Assembly (NCBI GenBank): GCA_963693305.1
Contig: OY855903.1
Location: 32,951,598-33,015,597 of the forward strand
Direction of reading: 5' to 3'
Source of the DNA: Meandrina meandrites
Lineage: Eukaryota > Cnidaria > Anthozoa > Scleractinia > Meandrinidae
DNA length: 64,000 nt
Below, in pieces: positions 22,411 through 33,788 of the stretch. Positions within the stretch are counted from its first letter, which is position 1, and every line of letters begins with the position of its first letter. The position numbers and the translations under genes were made by a program. The notes under the pieces are model-generated. The model was not told the DNA's origin, ran no database searches, and saw only the letters and a program-made list of their open reading frames with translations.

Positions 22411-24074
22411 GAAAATATCCATACCCACCCCATGGAAGGTCACTAGAAATTCTGAGGGTGTGTGGGGAGGGGGGGGGGGGCAGGGGCATGGAAAAGCCAA
22501 AGAATGTATGAAAGAATGTAGGCAGCTTAACTGAATTTTTTAAGGGAACATGGGGAGAGGATAATTATAACCAAAGAAAAACCTTCCTTGGGGGAGTCTG
22601 AATATTTTATGGAACAACACAATGAGTTTGCATGACCAATCGACAACACTAGATACATTGCTAGAATTGTATTGTAAACTGTAGAATTTGCTTCATTCAT
22701 CTGTTCTGTCTTCTGCATTAATGACAGCATCACATCAGGGGCAGAGCAGAGGGGGAAAATGAATTAACAATACCAGACCAACTGGCTGCCTGGTCCAAAA
22801 AATGATCCACTGTTATTGTATGGTTCCAGAAAATATTCTTGCCCTCCCAATGGAGGGTCATTGGAAATTCCAAAGGGATGGGTGTCCCAAATGCCAAAGC
22901 CTTGTATAGGAAAGTATGGCACCTAAATGTAATTTCAGGAAAGGTAGGGGATTCAAATCAAAAAGCCCTCATTGAAAGGGGTATAGATATTTTCTGGAAC
23001 AACACTTTTAACTTAATATTTCAAAGCTGCTCATTAGTCAGCATCTTCAGTTTCAAATCCAGCATATGCAGATTCCTCAGGAAATGTTTTCCTTATGGCA
23101 TGGTAGCTGCATGTGGGCAAAGGTATTCGTCTGCCACCCAAATGTCCATGAACAAGGCGAGTGAATTCTCAGTATGCAATGCCACGCAGAAACCTATAAT
23201 GGAAAGAACAGGCAGTGTTGGCAACAAGGAAGTTTGCATATTGTAGTAATAAACATTCACAAAAAGTGTTGTCATCTTCAATTTGTTATTGGATACTATA
23301 AAATGTATGAGACAGCAAAACTACATAACATTGAAAGTGTTGAAATAAACCCTTTCTGGCTAGCTGGTATATTGAAGCCCTTGGCTGAAAGATTGTCCTC
23401 ACAATTTCACAATTGCCCTTGAAGCTTCGCTTTTCAGCCAACTGTTCACTTTTTCGACAATCAGCCTCCGGCATTATATGTAATCCAATGTACCAGCTAC
23501 CCGAAGGGCTTTATATTTTTACTAAATACACCAATAAATTGCTGTTTTTAATTCCCATAAAAATCACAATATTATTTCTTTGTGGGAAAAATAATGTCAA
23601 TTCTCAAGCTGTGGGTGAAATTGTTGAGATCGTTTGTAAATTAAAAGTACACGAATATTCATAACAATAACCAGGTGTATCCTTATGGAATTTTGTGGAT
23701 TTTTAACTAGTCTACTGATCTGAGCAAAAACAAAATCGAAACATCACGGGGGTTTCGTTTCTTTATTTTTTTTCCAAAACATGGTTGTGAGATTACATGT
23801 ATAATTATTGCGCAAAGCAAAACCCAACATAAGCACAGTTCACAGGGGTGAGCAATTGTTTCAGTGATCTCCTATTAAACTAGTCGGTTGAAAAAAGAGC
23901 GTTTGTTCACTGTCAAGTGATAAATGTTGCATATCTAAGTGCAGGACCTGAAAAAAATGTACAGTGCGGGAAAGTTGGAGACTGACTTTTAAAGCGAAAT
24001 ATTCTTTGAATTGCTTTGGACTAAATCTTTACAAACGCAAATGAAAAATTAAGAAAGCAGATAAAATTTTATAC

Positions 24075-24709
24075 CTGTTTTCCGATCCAGTCTGGCGATA
24101 CTTGGCTTTGTCTTTAGTTTTATATTTGTCGGCAGCCAACCGCAAACTCCACCTTTGAAGGCAAACTTGGCCGAAGCCAGGATGTTCTGTCACACAGTTC
24201 GGCTTTGTGCCTACTTCTTGGAGTACAATTTCACTACTGAAGGGACTCAACACACTCCTCGATCTCGAAACAACACATGAATTCGTTCGAGTTTTGTAAT
24301 AATTCAGCACTACATCTGCCACATTTGCACCTATGAGAGATCCAGCCCACGGTAAGTAATAAGCTCGCATGTATTCAATGTAACAGGGCAACACAATGCA
24401 GCGAAAAATCGAGATCTGACTTACCACGAATTCACGACTTGTTTCCCGTCATAACGGTCCTGAAGCGTTCGTTCGAATTCGAGTTGTGTTTCTTGCTTCT
24501 TTTGATACTCTAAAACCCACTCTTCGGATGCTATGGGCTCGTCTTCGTAAGGCTTGTACCTGCTTGTACGTGTCCGGATCAAGCTCTGTCTGCTCAGCGA
24601 CATCCTCTTCACCTAACGTCGCTTCTTCCACTTCGATGTTTAGGAACCCGGGGAAGAAATTAACTTCTGAATCATAGCTTGTCTCGGAACTACAGTCACT
24701 TTTTGACAT
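24075..24709 (-). pseudogene. P2X7-like zinc-domain protein, two exons
   Basis: Exon 1 (24709-24425) starts ATG with MSKSDCSSETSYDSE, an acidic amino terminus. It changes frame near 24560-24600, continues YKPYEDEPIASEEWVLEY and ends in VVNSW at donor TG|GTAAGT. Exon 2 (24331-24075, acceptor CTCTCATAG) restores that tryptophan and reads WCKCGRCSAELLQNSNEFMC and CFEIEECVESLQ. It meets TAG, then continues one frame over with NCVTEHPGFGQVCLQRWS and KYRQTGSENR before donor GTATAA. The WCxCGxC, MCC, C and HPGF-x2-CL pattern is the P2X7 intracellular zinc-binding domain, widespread in cnidarian and fish transposon-linked genes. A third exon may begin near 23947 (PALRYATFIT). Two frameshifts make it a pseudogene. 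It lacks any P2X channel segment. Confidence 0.7.
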
Positions 24710-25374
24710 TTTGGCAAAGATCAGCAACTAAAATCCGAAAGCAAACTCGTGTGATCTACTCTATCTCGCTATTTGTTTGTTGTGTTGATATCGCCAAGAT
24801 ACCGGGTTGACGTCACAAATTTACTAGTGCCATTCTCCCAAAGGCGCGTTTTTGGCTTCGAGAACCGCAATTTCGATTGCATTTTAAAAATCGGGAATAA
24901 CTTCAATTCCCATTCTGCTGCTTGTTTTTGCTTTCATTTTATGTCTACTTTCGAGAAAGGGATAAATCGGCTAAGGGTGATAGGCACTTTAAACAGCGAA
25001 AAGGAAGGGAGTTAACGGAACAAGTTAATATAAGTATTTATGTTTTAAGACAAGGAGCCTGGAATAGTTTATTTATATAAAGAAACGGCGGAAGATACCA
25101 TCTGCGTTTATTATTTAAGCAAAGGGCCCTGGAGAAATGTAAAGGTGTGTATACTTACAGGATACCCAGTTACGTACTACAAATGCATTAAGTAGAGGCG
25201 TAGAGCTCTATGAAAAATTCTACGCCAATGTAGAGGTCATAAAACGGGCAGCAGTTGAAACTCCTGTTTGCTTATCATTTAGTGGTGTAACACTAATTAG
25301 TGGAATAAATATTGCAAAGGCATCTTTGCGTGTTCTCTTTTGTTTATATAAAAGTTTGCCACAACCGTGTACGA

Positions 25375-27244
25375 TGTTTTGAAATCGTGCTTGTTTGTCC
25401 TTGTTTGTATACAAGTAGAACTTCAAAGGAACTTCAAACTTAATTGTTTAATTTTTTTCAAATTTGAGCTTCCAAGGGGTGCGACAGAACGTTACGGTAA
25501 ATGTTACTTATTGAAATAAAAAAGCTCAATGCTGATATAAGTACGTTTTGATGATAGTGTTAAGACAACCATGATAAAACCATTGAAAATCCGACAATTG
25601 CATTTTTAATACCATGAGGATTAAATTATGAAGCTTGCTACACCTTTACCTGTTTCAGATAAATATAAACTATTTTTTGGCAAATTATTTTTGATGGAGG
25701 TAATTTTATACCAGTCGGTTACGAGAGGTCATATTACACTGTTAAAGCTAATTTTTATTAAATTAAGAATTTGTTTTCTCATGTAAAGTAAACTGATTTT
25801 TCATATTTTGAGAAGACTTTTCTTGATTTTAGATGACTGTTCTCGATTCGAAAAGTCAGTTTACGAAAACATAAGACATGTCAGAAAACTTAAACTATCC
25901 TAAAATGCATTGAAAGCTGAAGTATGGACAAAGAACCTTACAAAATTTTAGTTGCTCAGCTTGTCTACATTGGCAAGTGATGTATTCCTCCTACTCCCAT
26001 TTGAGCTCCAAGCAGAACGCGCCAAAACTGCACGACCATCATGTCAACAACAGGTCATGACCATCACACAAAGTCACGAAAGGCCTCCCCAGAGGCTAGG
26101 GCTAAAATAAGTTCATAAACAGTTTGTTATCATATATGTCGATTCTCCTTCTCTTTCAATGCCTTTAACTAACTTTCTTTCCAAAAACCATTGTCTTGTC
26201 TGGATTTCATTTTATAATTTATTAGCCATGCCAGTACAGTAATAAACAAATCAAATGTTCTGTACTTTTTCAGCTTTTGTCTATCCTCCTTCAGCATAAT
26301 TTAATAATTAGAAGTTAATAACATCTATCTACAAAACATTTATCAGCTATATGTTGTACACATACTTTTATCTAAATTTTCCCTTTTCCCTTATAGTTCC
26401 CTAACCCCGTTACCCCTTCCCCCTGGCACACATGTTCGGATTAGTTACGCAACGATGCGTGAATTTTCGAGAAGAGCTATGCGGGACATCTGCATGGCGA
26501 TAATTATCGTCACGCTTGCATGAAAAATATTTGAGAATTATATCAAGTGAAGCAAAGTTTATCAAAAATAATTTTTACATGAAAAACATGGAGACAAGAC
26601 AAGGAAAACAAGCTTCAAGTATGAGCGGCAACGAAATTCCCACTTCATGCACATCTGTCCAAGTAGATGAAAACAAACTAGTCTACAATTTTGATGCAGA
26701 CAATCCTTGGAGACTAGAAAACCCGCCAATTTTAAGTTCAGTGGAAAGAGGACAAAAATAAGAAGACAAACTTAAGAAGGCGGAATAAAACCACCGCCAG
26801 AAAAAAAGACCCCATAAAGAACTTGAAAAAATAATTATCATTGCTTTGCTCGTGCGATCAGGCATGTTGGTTGATACAAAAGCTGAGAGTATTTTTTTTT
26901 CAGAAAAGTTACAACGAACAAAATTACCTACTCTCAAGACTTATGGAAGTCAATCTTTTCCAACCTTACTTTCAAGTTGTGTAAGTAAATAATCCAAGAG
27001 ATATTACTTCATTCGGTCCAATAGTACCGACAGTTTCATTGTACAAAAAGCAATGAACGGTGTTCTCATTTGCACAGTATATGCCCAGATTATACGTTTT
27101 AAGTTTTTGCTTATGATACGCGTCCTGCACAGTGAGTTTAGGACTTTTAAAGGATTGGTCCTTGGGAACATGTCTGTATCTGTGACTATCCTCATTCCAT
27201 CTCTTTTTAAAACATAAATGGAGCTTGCCAAGAAAAAAGAAAAA
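25375..27244. mobile_element. 1.87-kb insertion in tandem unit 3, no clear duplication
   Basis: Comparison with units 1 and 2 shows foreign sequence between GTACGA (to 25374) and ATTTTCTCG (from 27245). The left edge starts TGTTTTGAAATCG and the right edge ends AAGAAAAAAGAAAAA. No terminal inverted repeats or target duplication are visible, so it may be a truncated element or a repair patch. It contains a minus-strand transposase-like fragment near its right edge and an unassigned plus-strand frame (26516-26761). Confidence 0.6.
26972..27190 (-). pseudogene. Transposase-like fragment
   Basis: On the minus strand the translation SPKLTVQDAYHKQKLKTYNL, then GIYCANENTVHCFLYNETVG and GPNEVIS, resembles the stretch YxxxLxxYNxGIH...GxxEVxS. 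That stretch recurs in DUF7869-like and other DDE-type transposase relatives of cnidarian DNA transposons; the match is from memory. About 60 residues are preserved, with a stop soon after. Upstream residues are low quality. It probably belonged to the inserted segment. Confidence 0.35.
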
Positions 27245-27475
27245 ATTTTCTCGTGTTGTGACAGGAGTCATTGCGTCAAAGTTGATTACATTCTGTCACT
27301 GTTAACATTTTTTTTCTCGAAGGTTCAGGTAATTTCTCAAGTCTAGGGGTACAACGTACACATTTAATTAAGACCTGACAAAAGTTTTGTCCTCAATTTT
27401 TCAGTCACTGACAGGTATTTGATTGATCCACGCTGTGCAGTACTTTATTTATAAGCCTCGGTAGAGGAGTACAGC

Positions 27476-29664
27476 GAAGGCTGAGGTCGCATGATTATCG
27501 CCGTTTGACAATGATTTCTGTCATCGGAGATGAGTGCATATGTCATCCATCTGGCAACAATCACTATTTACCAATTAATTAATGAACAGGATCTCCTTGG
27601 AGAGAGTCCTTCTGCAATTTAACACTTAAGAAACAAACGGCGGTCTGACAATTGAAGATTAAAGTCTCGGTAATTTGAAGGTTGGCAGTCAATTTTACAG
27701 AATGTTGGTTATAAAAAGGAAAAGTTGGCTTTAATTTTCCGTAAAAGATTACAGTTCTCCCCATATTTGAATAAACCAATTTATGTATGTTATTAATTGT
27801 ACAATAAGGTTTCTAGACTTCAACTACGTGTCTAATTAGCGTAATCACATATCCTTTCCCAGGACTAGTTGCACTAAGCAATTTCTGACGAAGTGGCCAT
27901 TTAAAAATTCAGCTTTTTAACACTCAATGAAGGGTATTTGAGCATTCAACAGACGTTTTTAGACCGTCCAGAATTTGATAAACATTCGACGATAATTTAT
28001 GATTTCTCCGGTGTGTCGTTAAGTATTAGAACTTTCTTTCAAGCACATACCAGAATGTTTCTTGTCTGTTACTGCTTCATAGAGTAGTCTGAGTTGGTCA
28101 AAAAGTTTTGTTCTTAAACAAGATGTTTCACTTTCATAGTGTCTCTCCACCAGGGGTATATAAATGGATAAGGACGAAGTAATACTCAGTGTCCGGTAAC
28201 CCTGCGCTTGCATCCATACCAACAATCATGATTTTCACAAGCACTTGAAGCATAAGGCCTAGCGTTGCTTGAGAATAATGATGATAAAAGCGAGAGCGAC
28301 ATAAGACACCGTGTTTATTTTATGTTAAACAAAATAAAGTCGAATTTTTGAAGTTCGCGTTCATAACATGCATCTTTAATTTCCTATCATGCTCGTATGA
28401 GCACTAAAATGCTTGGCTGCCCCCAAAAAGGCACTAAAATGCTTGGATAAAGCTTGAAAAAAAATATTAATTATAAGATTTTCACAGGGTATTGAACTGT
28501 TTAAAATAACTAAAAAAGTATAATATAACAACCTGATAATAAAACAACAACAGATAACTTAACAAATCGATGCAAGTCACAACTCACAAGTCAATAAATA
28601 CTGGCTGGCTTTTTTTCTCATTTTCTCTGAAAAAGAAAACTTCCCAATTTTCTGTGTAAAAAAATAATTTTCCTAGAATAAACTTCCCAATTTTCTGTGT
28701 AAAAAAATAATTTTCCCAGAAAATGCCACTTAATTGCTCGAATAATGCACAATGCTTTTGCCTCACTAGAATGCACGAAAAAATGCTACCATGAGGAACA
28801 AAAGCCTCAGTGGCTAGGCAACCACTGTATCATGTGAATTTATGTAACTGGCTTACTTCAGGTTAAAAAACAAAATATCTATCTCTTCATGAAAAAACAA
28901 CAACATGGAAACTGGCTTTGCTCAGGTTTCTCTTATTACCCCCCAAAAAATTTTGGCCGGGGAACCTGCAGCCCGGTGATTACATGTAACATGTGGAATG
29001 AAAAAGCTTCAGTACAACTTTTTTTATATTTTTAATTTAGTTTCTTTGTTAAGAGGGCGTCTCCCTAAGATCCACAAAGTCAAATTGGCTCAAGAAATAG
29101 AATTCGCTCAAAATCCCTCCACTAATTTCTTATAATAAGTAAGTAACAAATATGAAATTAGATTGGAGAGAAAATGTTTTCTTGATGAAATCTGGATGCA
29201 AACTTTTCACACCTCCTGCTGGCCTTGGCGGCCATTGGCTGGACCGTGAAATTTGGTAAAGTCGAACACTTCGCTCTCATTAATATATTTCTGCACAATC
29301 TTTAAAAATCCGATATTCATAAACAATAAGCCTTGGTCTATTAAACTAAGTGAACCGCACTGAACAGCTTTCATTATCAAGAACGAAATGAGGATTCAAA
29401 GTTTCGATATTTTGGACATTATTCACAAGGTAAAATTTTCGTCAATTTCATGTAGAAGAATACCAAAAGTTGCTCGTACTCACAAGTTAAACTGCATATC
29501 AGCAGTAAGCTCCATCCTTCTGCTCTAAGAATATGTAAAAATATTTGGCCGCTCTCCACTCCTTCGTTTGTTGACCAGGGGTAAAACAAGCGCTACTCAG
29601 CAGATGTGGCCATGTTGTATCGTATTCGTTCCGACCCAATTTCAGTACCAATGGAGGAGGATTT
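27476..29664. other. Intergenic stretch, nothing recognised
   Basis: No exon or repeat end could be supported. Two nearly identical blocks of about 40 bases (AACTTCCCAATTTTCTGTGT near 28640 and 28682) form a small tandem duplication. Confidence 0.4.
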
Positions 29665-30780
29665 TGTTAAGTCACTAGTGGATTTAACTCATTGTGAAAG
29701 AAAAAATCACTTAGCAATCAGATATAATCTGAGGAGAATTGATCTGCTCGAGAACGTCCATTTAAACAGTAAAAATCGATCTTCTACTGTCCGCCATGTT
29801 GTTTTTAACAACCGCTGACCAGTTTGGTAGCGGTCAGTGTAAATTTAGACTTTGGACAACAGACTGCGCTAACTGAGGACTACGGACTGGGTATAAATTT
29901 CGGACTAAGCATATAAACTACATATAAATGCAAACTGATTTTAAATACAATGAGAACCCATAAAGGCTGTAATCATGAAACTGTGATTTACCTGCGCGTG
30001 TTCGAGTGGTAACGCGACTCAAACTCAAATGCTGATTTCATGTCTGGCTTCACGCGAGACTAGAGCGCGTGATATTTCAAACATCCATAATTTGCTTAAA
30101 ATCGGAAAACGGTTCGAGAACATTTTTAACGGTAATATACCTCACCATTTAAAAAGCTAGTGACATATGTTTTATTAACCATAAAACTCGTCGGAGACAT
30201 ACATTTAACCTTCACTTTCACCAGTGGATTTAACAAATTGTGAAGGAAAAATCAAATAGCGATCAGATATAACTTAAAGGGGCAGTATCACGAGATGTCT
30301 TCTAAGTTTTTGTGTAAACTATGCTAGAATTATAAAGGTGCACTCACTGATCAACAAAATAACCTCTAAACGACAAAAAAGGCAGAAATTCACTGAGTAG
30401 ACGTGAACAAACCATAAACAATGGTCTTTTAGTGATTTTCCTCCAAATAACACTGTCAAACTTGAAAACGTCGGCCCGACATTTTCAAACTTTAGACCAC
30501 TTCTTTCCTACTCGTCCGTAGACAAGCCAGTTTTAAACAACTTTTGTGACCAGTACAGTGCGTTTTAGCAAGGCTAGGCAACTATTAGTGGACTTTTCAA
30601 TTAATTGCAATACCACCATTAGATTTTCAAGTAGCACGAAATCATGGTGAGACTGCCCCTTTAAGGAGGATTCATCTGTTTGAGAACGTCCATTAAACAG
30701 TACAAATCGATCTTCTACCCTGTCCGCGATGTTTTTTTGCTATAACAGCCGCTGACCAGTTTGGTCGTCCGATGAACAGG
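29665..30780 (+). repeat. Direct duplication of about 190 bp
   Basis: The block 29673-29850 (AGTGGATTTAACTCATTGTG through CGCTGACCAGTTTGGT) recurs at 30220-30765 with substitutions. The second copy is interrupted by the TTAA MITE at 30278-30660. The first copy therefore preserves the empty site (ATATAATCTGAGGAGAATTG). Confidence 0.8.
30274..30664. mobile_element. TTAA MITE, 383 bp
   Basis: Ends AGGGGCAGTATCACGAG (from 30278) and CATGGTGAGACTGCCCCT (to 30660) are inverted repeats, flanked by TTAA at 30274-30277 and 30661-30664. The related block at 29720-29745 lacks this sequence, confirming insertion. No frame is present. A-G-starting termini with TTAA suggest a Kolobok derivative; piggyBac is the alternative. 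Confidence 0.8.
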
Positions 30781-30973
30781 GCCAGGGTTGGCGAAAGGGA
30801 GGGGGATCCGGCCGGGGAACAGGAAATTACACTGCATTTTGCAAGCCAAAAACACATATTTGATTAGGCAGCTCACATTTTCCGTTCAGAAAATCAAAGC
30901 AGCATGACAAGATGTCTTGAAATCGCTTTTTGAAATGTCAGCTCTGAGCTTAAAATTCCAATGTCATACTTAC

Positions 30974-31132
30974 AGAGAAAAGCAATCCGAATGGTTCGGG
31001 AAGAGAGGACTCAGCTAGCATTGCAGGTGCAGTGTTACCCCCCAAAACGTCGGCAACCTGAGGAGCCAGTGATAACACTTTGCACGCCTGTTCAATTCTT
31101 GTATGCGAGAATGGAGTTGCGATTGCTTCCAT
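30974..31132 (-). CDS. Possible first coding exon, product unknown
   Basis: An ATG at 31132 (context TTTTAAAATGG) opens 53 codons ending at an excellent donor, TTTTCTCT|GTAAGTAT, in phase 0. The translation begins MEAIATPFSHTRIEQACKVL and contains SLAPQVADVLGG and SSLPEPFGLLFS. I do not recognise a family; no signal peptide or zinc motif is seen. No partner exon was identified at lower coordinates, where 30780-30960 contains no convincing acceptor and exon. It could be a real 5' exon or a relic. Confidence 0.35.
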
Positions 31133-33728
31133 TTTAAAAAAACCTCTTGCTTAACACTAAAAGCCCATAATCGTTATCTTATCTTAGGTCCATCAAAGAT
31201 CATATCAGGAAGCAGAGTATTACAAAAGCAACGTGTTGGTAGCTTGTTAAATTTTGTTAAAAGTACGACTTTTTAGAGCGTATCATTTGTCCCGTGAAAC
31301 TATCAGTGAAAAAATATGATGAGGGTTATGACATTTTAGTTAAAACTAGCAATGGTATATTGCAATTCCTGAGTTTTGATTGATTAACGGCTTATACGGT
31401 GGCCCATGTAGTTACAAAAAACCTCTCATGATTTTGTTGACGAAAGCGACGTCAATATATTTCGTGATTAACCCATCTGAATTTTCCTGCCTTTAGTGAC
31501 AGGTTCTAAAATTGAAATTGACGAGTGCACTTTATTGGGTTTCTCACGTACGCACGTAGGCGCAAAACAAATCTTAGTAAAACTTTTTACAACGTTTACT
31601 GTACACTAATTCGTAATACACCTATAAGATCTCTATGAGTTATTCAAGGTAAAAAGAACCTTGACCTTGTTTTGATTACTACAAAACTGTTAGGGCAAGA
31701 AAATCAACTCAAGGCAAAAACAAAGTACGTACAGAAAAATAAAGTGAACTCGCTGCTAAACACAGTAAACTAAATGAACTCACGCCACGGCAAACTGAAA
31801 AAATCACGGCGGCAAAACAAACACTGCAAATTGATGGTGCCGGTTATGTAGGTCATTTTAAAGCAGTGTTTGTGTAAGAATTGTGGCAGTTTGTGATTTG
31901 GAAAGTGGTGCACGCTAACTTAGAATAAGCTTACAATGATGTTTTGACTGTTTTGAACCGTCTTCTTTTCGTTGCGGTTTGGTTGCACGATTTACTAATT
32001 CTGGTTTATCGTACGCGTTGCTAAATACCTAAGAGAATTTTATGTAGAGAACTGAATGAATTTTCTTCATTTCTGGTAAGTAAATATGTGGTAGGTTAAG
32101 TCTGAACCCACTCAACCTAGCGCAGGTAACTCGCAAATTCAACACACTCACTAACAAGCAGTGATATTATAAAGAGAAACAAAACAAATGCAAGCGAGCC
32201 GAAATCGCGATTTTTATCCGTGAAGCTAAATTATTTGTTTTCAAAATCCAATAATGAACATCACAGTTAACTCCAATAACTAAAACTGAAAATAATTAGT
32301 CTAAACAAAATATTTACTAAACAAATGTGTAAAATGTACAAACATGAACAGGCTTGATAAATATTTACGTGAAGATCTGAAAACCGACACGACTTCAAAT
32401 TCATTCATAAATGAAGTATAATTCTCTCAATATAAAATTAGGCTTATGCTTAGTGCATACATTTACGTTTGTTACCTCATTATTGAAGACGGCTTATAAA
32501 TTCTGCAGGGATAAGCTTTCAAACCAGCCCAATAATGTCGGAGACGAACACGGCAAATTCATTGCAAGCTTAGTCCAACACAACCGACATATACATTATA
32601 TGAATTATCACCGAACATCAATTTCTCTCTTTCCATCGGTGTAGCCTTTAACAGTCTTTTATCCTTTACTTCAATGAACTTGATCGGCTCTAAATTCACT
32701 TTTGTTTGAGCTCAATTCAGTGATATTCAGCCTTGCTCAGCCGTAGGTCGAACCCTGCACATCGCGCTCTTTTTGACTTGTTATCCAGTATATCATGTTC
32801 AAATCGGCAATTATTTCAGATCTTCCCGTTAAGAGGTTGTCCTAAATCATTTGGCATAAGTTTCCATGATGTAGATGAGTAAATAAAGCGAGAAATATTC
32901 ACGAAAATCGATGTTTGCCAGCAGCTTTCTTCGTGTCTTTCATTCAGCTTTAAAGGTGAACAGCGTACCAAAGATTTGCCGCCTTTTCGTACAATTACTT
33001 CTTTTAAGTTGAAATGAAATGTCCAGATCATTCATTTAATATGCGAAAAAACTAAACTTATTATTTCTAAAATAGATTAAGCCAAGCCTAAAAGCAGAGC
33101 TTGTCGGTTATTTACCTTGCCCTTTATTTAAATCTGAATTTACGCGATGATAAAATTATCAGGTTAAGTAAAAAACTGAGTACTTGAGCCCGCGATCAAC
33201 TGGAAAACCATTACCTGGTCAGCGGTCAACTTCCAAAAAAGACGTCACCTCGATTAGCTCTACGCCTGAGCCCGCAATATGGTCATGTGATACTGGTCAG
33301 CGGATACCTTGTTTTGACAGCTGTCAATTGACCATGACATGGAAGTTCAATATCAAAGATTTAACAGTAACCAAGGCGGTAATTGTCCTGTGATTCAAGG
33401 ATTTCAATCGAAAATTAAAAATAAGTGTGATATTGAAAGAAAAATCAGTAAGAAAGACTTCTTTAAAAAAAATGGTTGCTTGTTCCTATATAGTAAGAAC
33501 TCGATATAATTATTACTGTTAATTAGAAAACCCTGTTAATATGTGTTATATAACGTAATTAACTAGCAATTAGGTTAACATGTAATTTTCTGTAACACTT
33601 GTAAGTGTAGCTGTAAGTATGTTAGTGTAGTCATGTGTTATTTACTAAGTACTTCTTTTTTTTTGTCTTTGTTCCTTTTACTTTAATCTAGAAATGTAAT
33701 GTAATTGTTGTTTAAACAAAGATATATT
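31133..33728. other. Intergenic stretch, short repeat motifs only
   Basis: TTATACGGTGGCCCATGTAG near 31389 resembles words at 4585 and 6359. Near 33200-33345 a block with GGTCAGCGGTCAACTTCC and GACAGCTGTCAATTGACC looks like a dispersed repeat end. GCCTAAAAGCAGAGC near 33086 recurs near 3617. No exon could be supported. Confidence 0.35.
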
Positions 33729-33741
33729 AATAATAATAAAA

Positions 33742-33785
<44 letters not shown>
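33729..33785. repeat. (AAT)n microsatellite
   Basis: About 57 bases of AAT repeats interrupted once by AAAAA. It follows TGTAAGTGTAG-type words (33600-33650) like those in LINE 3' tails nearby, so it may mark an old LINE end. Confidence 0.9.

Positions 33786-33788
<3 letters not shown>

Larger units (their letters stand above)
18433..24992. mobile_element. Kolobok-type DNA transposon, 6552 bp
   Basis: Terminal repeats AGTGCCTATCACCCTTA (from 18437) and its exact inverse (to 24988) are flanked by TTAA on both sides. The intact neighbouring tandem units contain a single TTAA at this point, proving the insertion boundaries. Subterminal inverse words (TGACGTCAACCCGGTAT near 18632; inverse near 24798) extend the symmetry. 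A THAP-domain pseudogene lies inside the left end on the plus strand, and a P2X7-like pseudogene starts inside the right end on the minus strand. TTAA targets plus a THAP domain are established features of Kolobok. A second TTAA element is nested at 19625-21181. Confidence 0.85.
16508..27475 (+). repeat. Tandem array of about 840-bp units
   Basis: Units start GCCTCGGTAGAGGAGTAC at 16508, 17345, 18187 and (20 bases only) 27455. Units 1 and 2 are 837 and 842 bp and differ by only a few substitutions and a 5-base indel (CATGTCACC versus CATGTCATAACACC). Unit 3 is split by two insertions: a 6552-bp transposon at 18437-24988 and a segment of about 1.87 kb at 25375-27244. Each unit carries two TATA-like boxes, and the short identical frames in it look non-coding. 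Origin is uncertain: unit 1 may partly be BEL LTR sequence, since it follows the likely LTR start. Confidence 0.9.
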
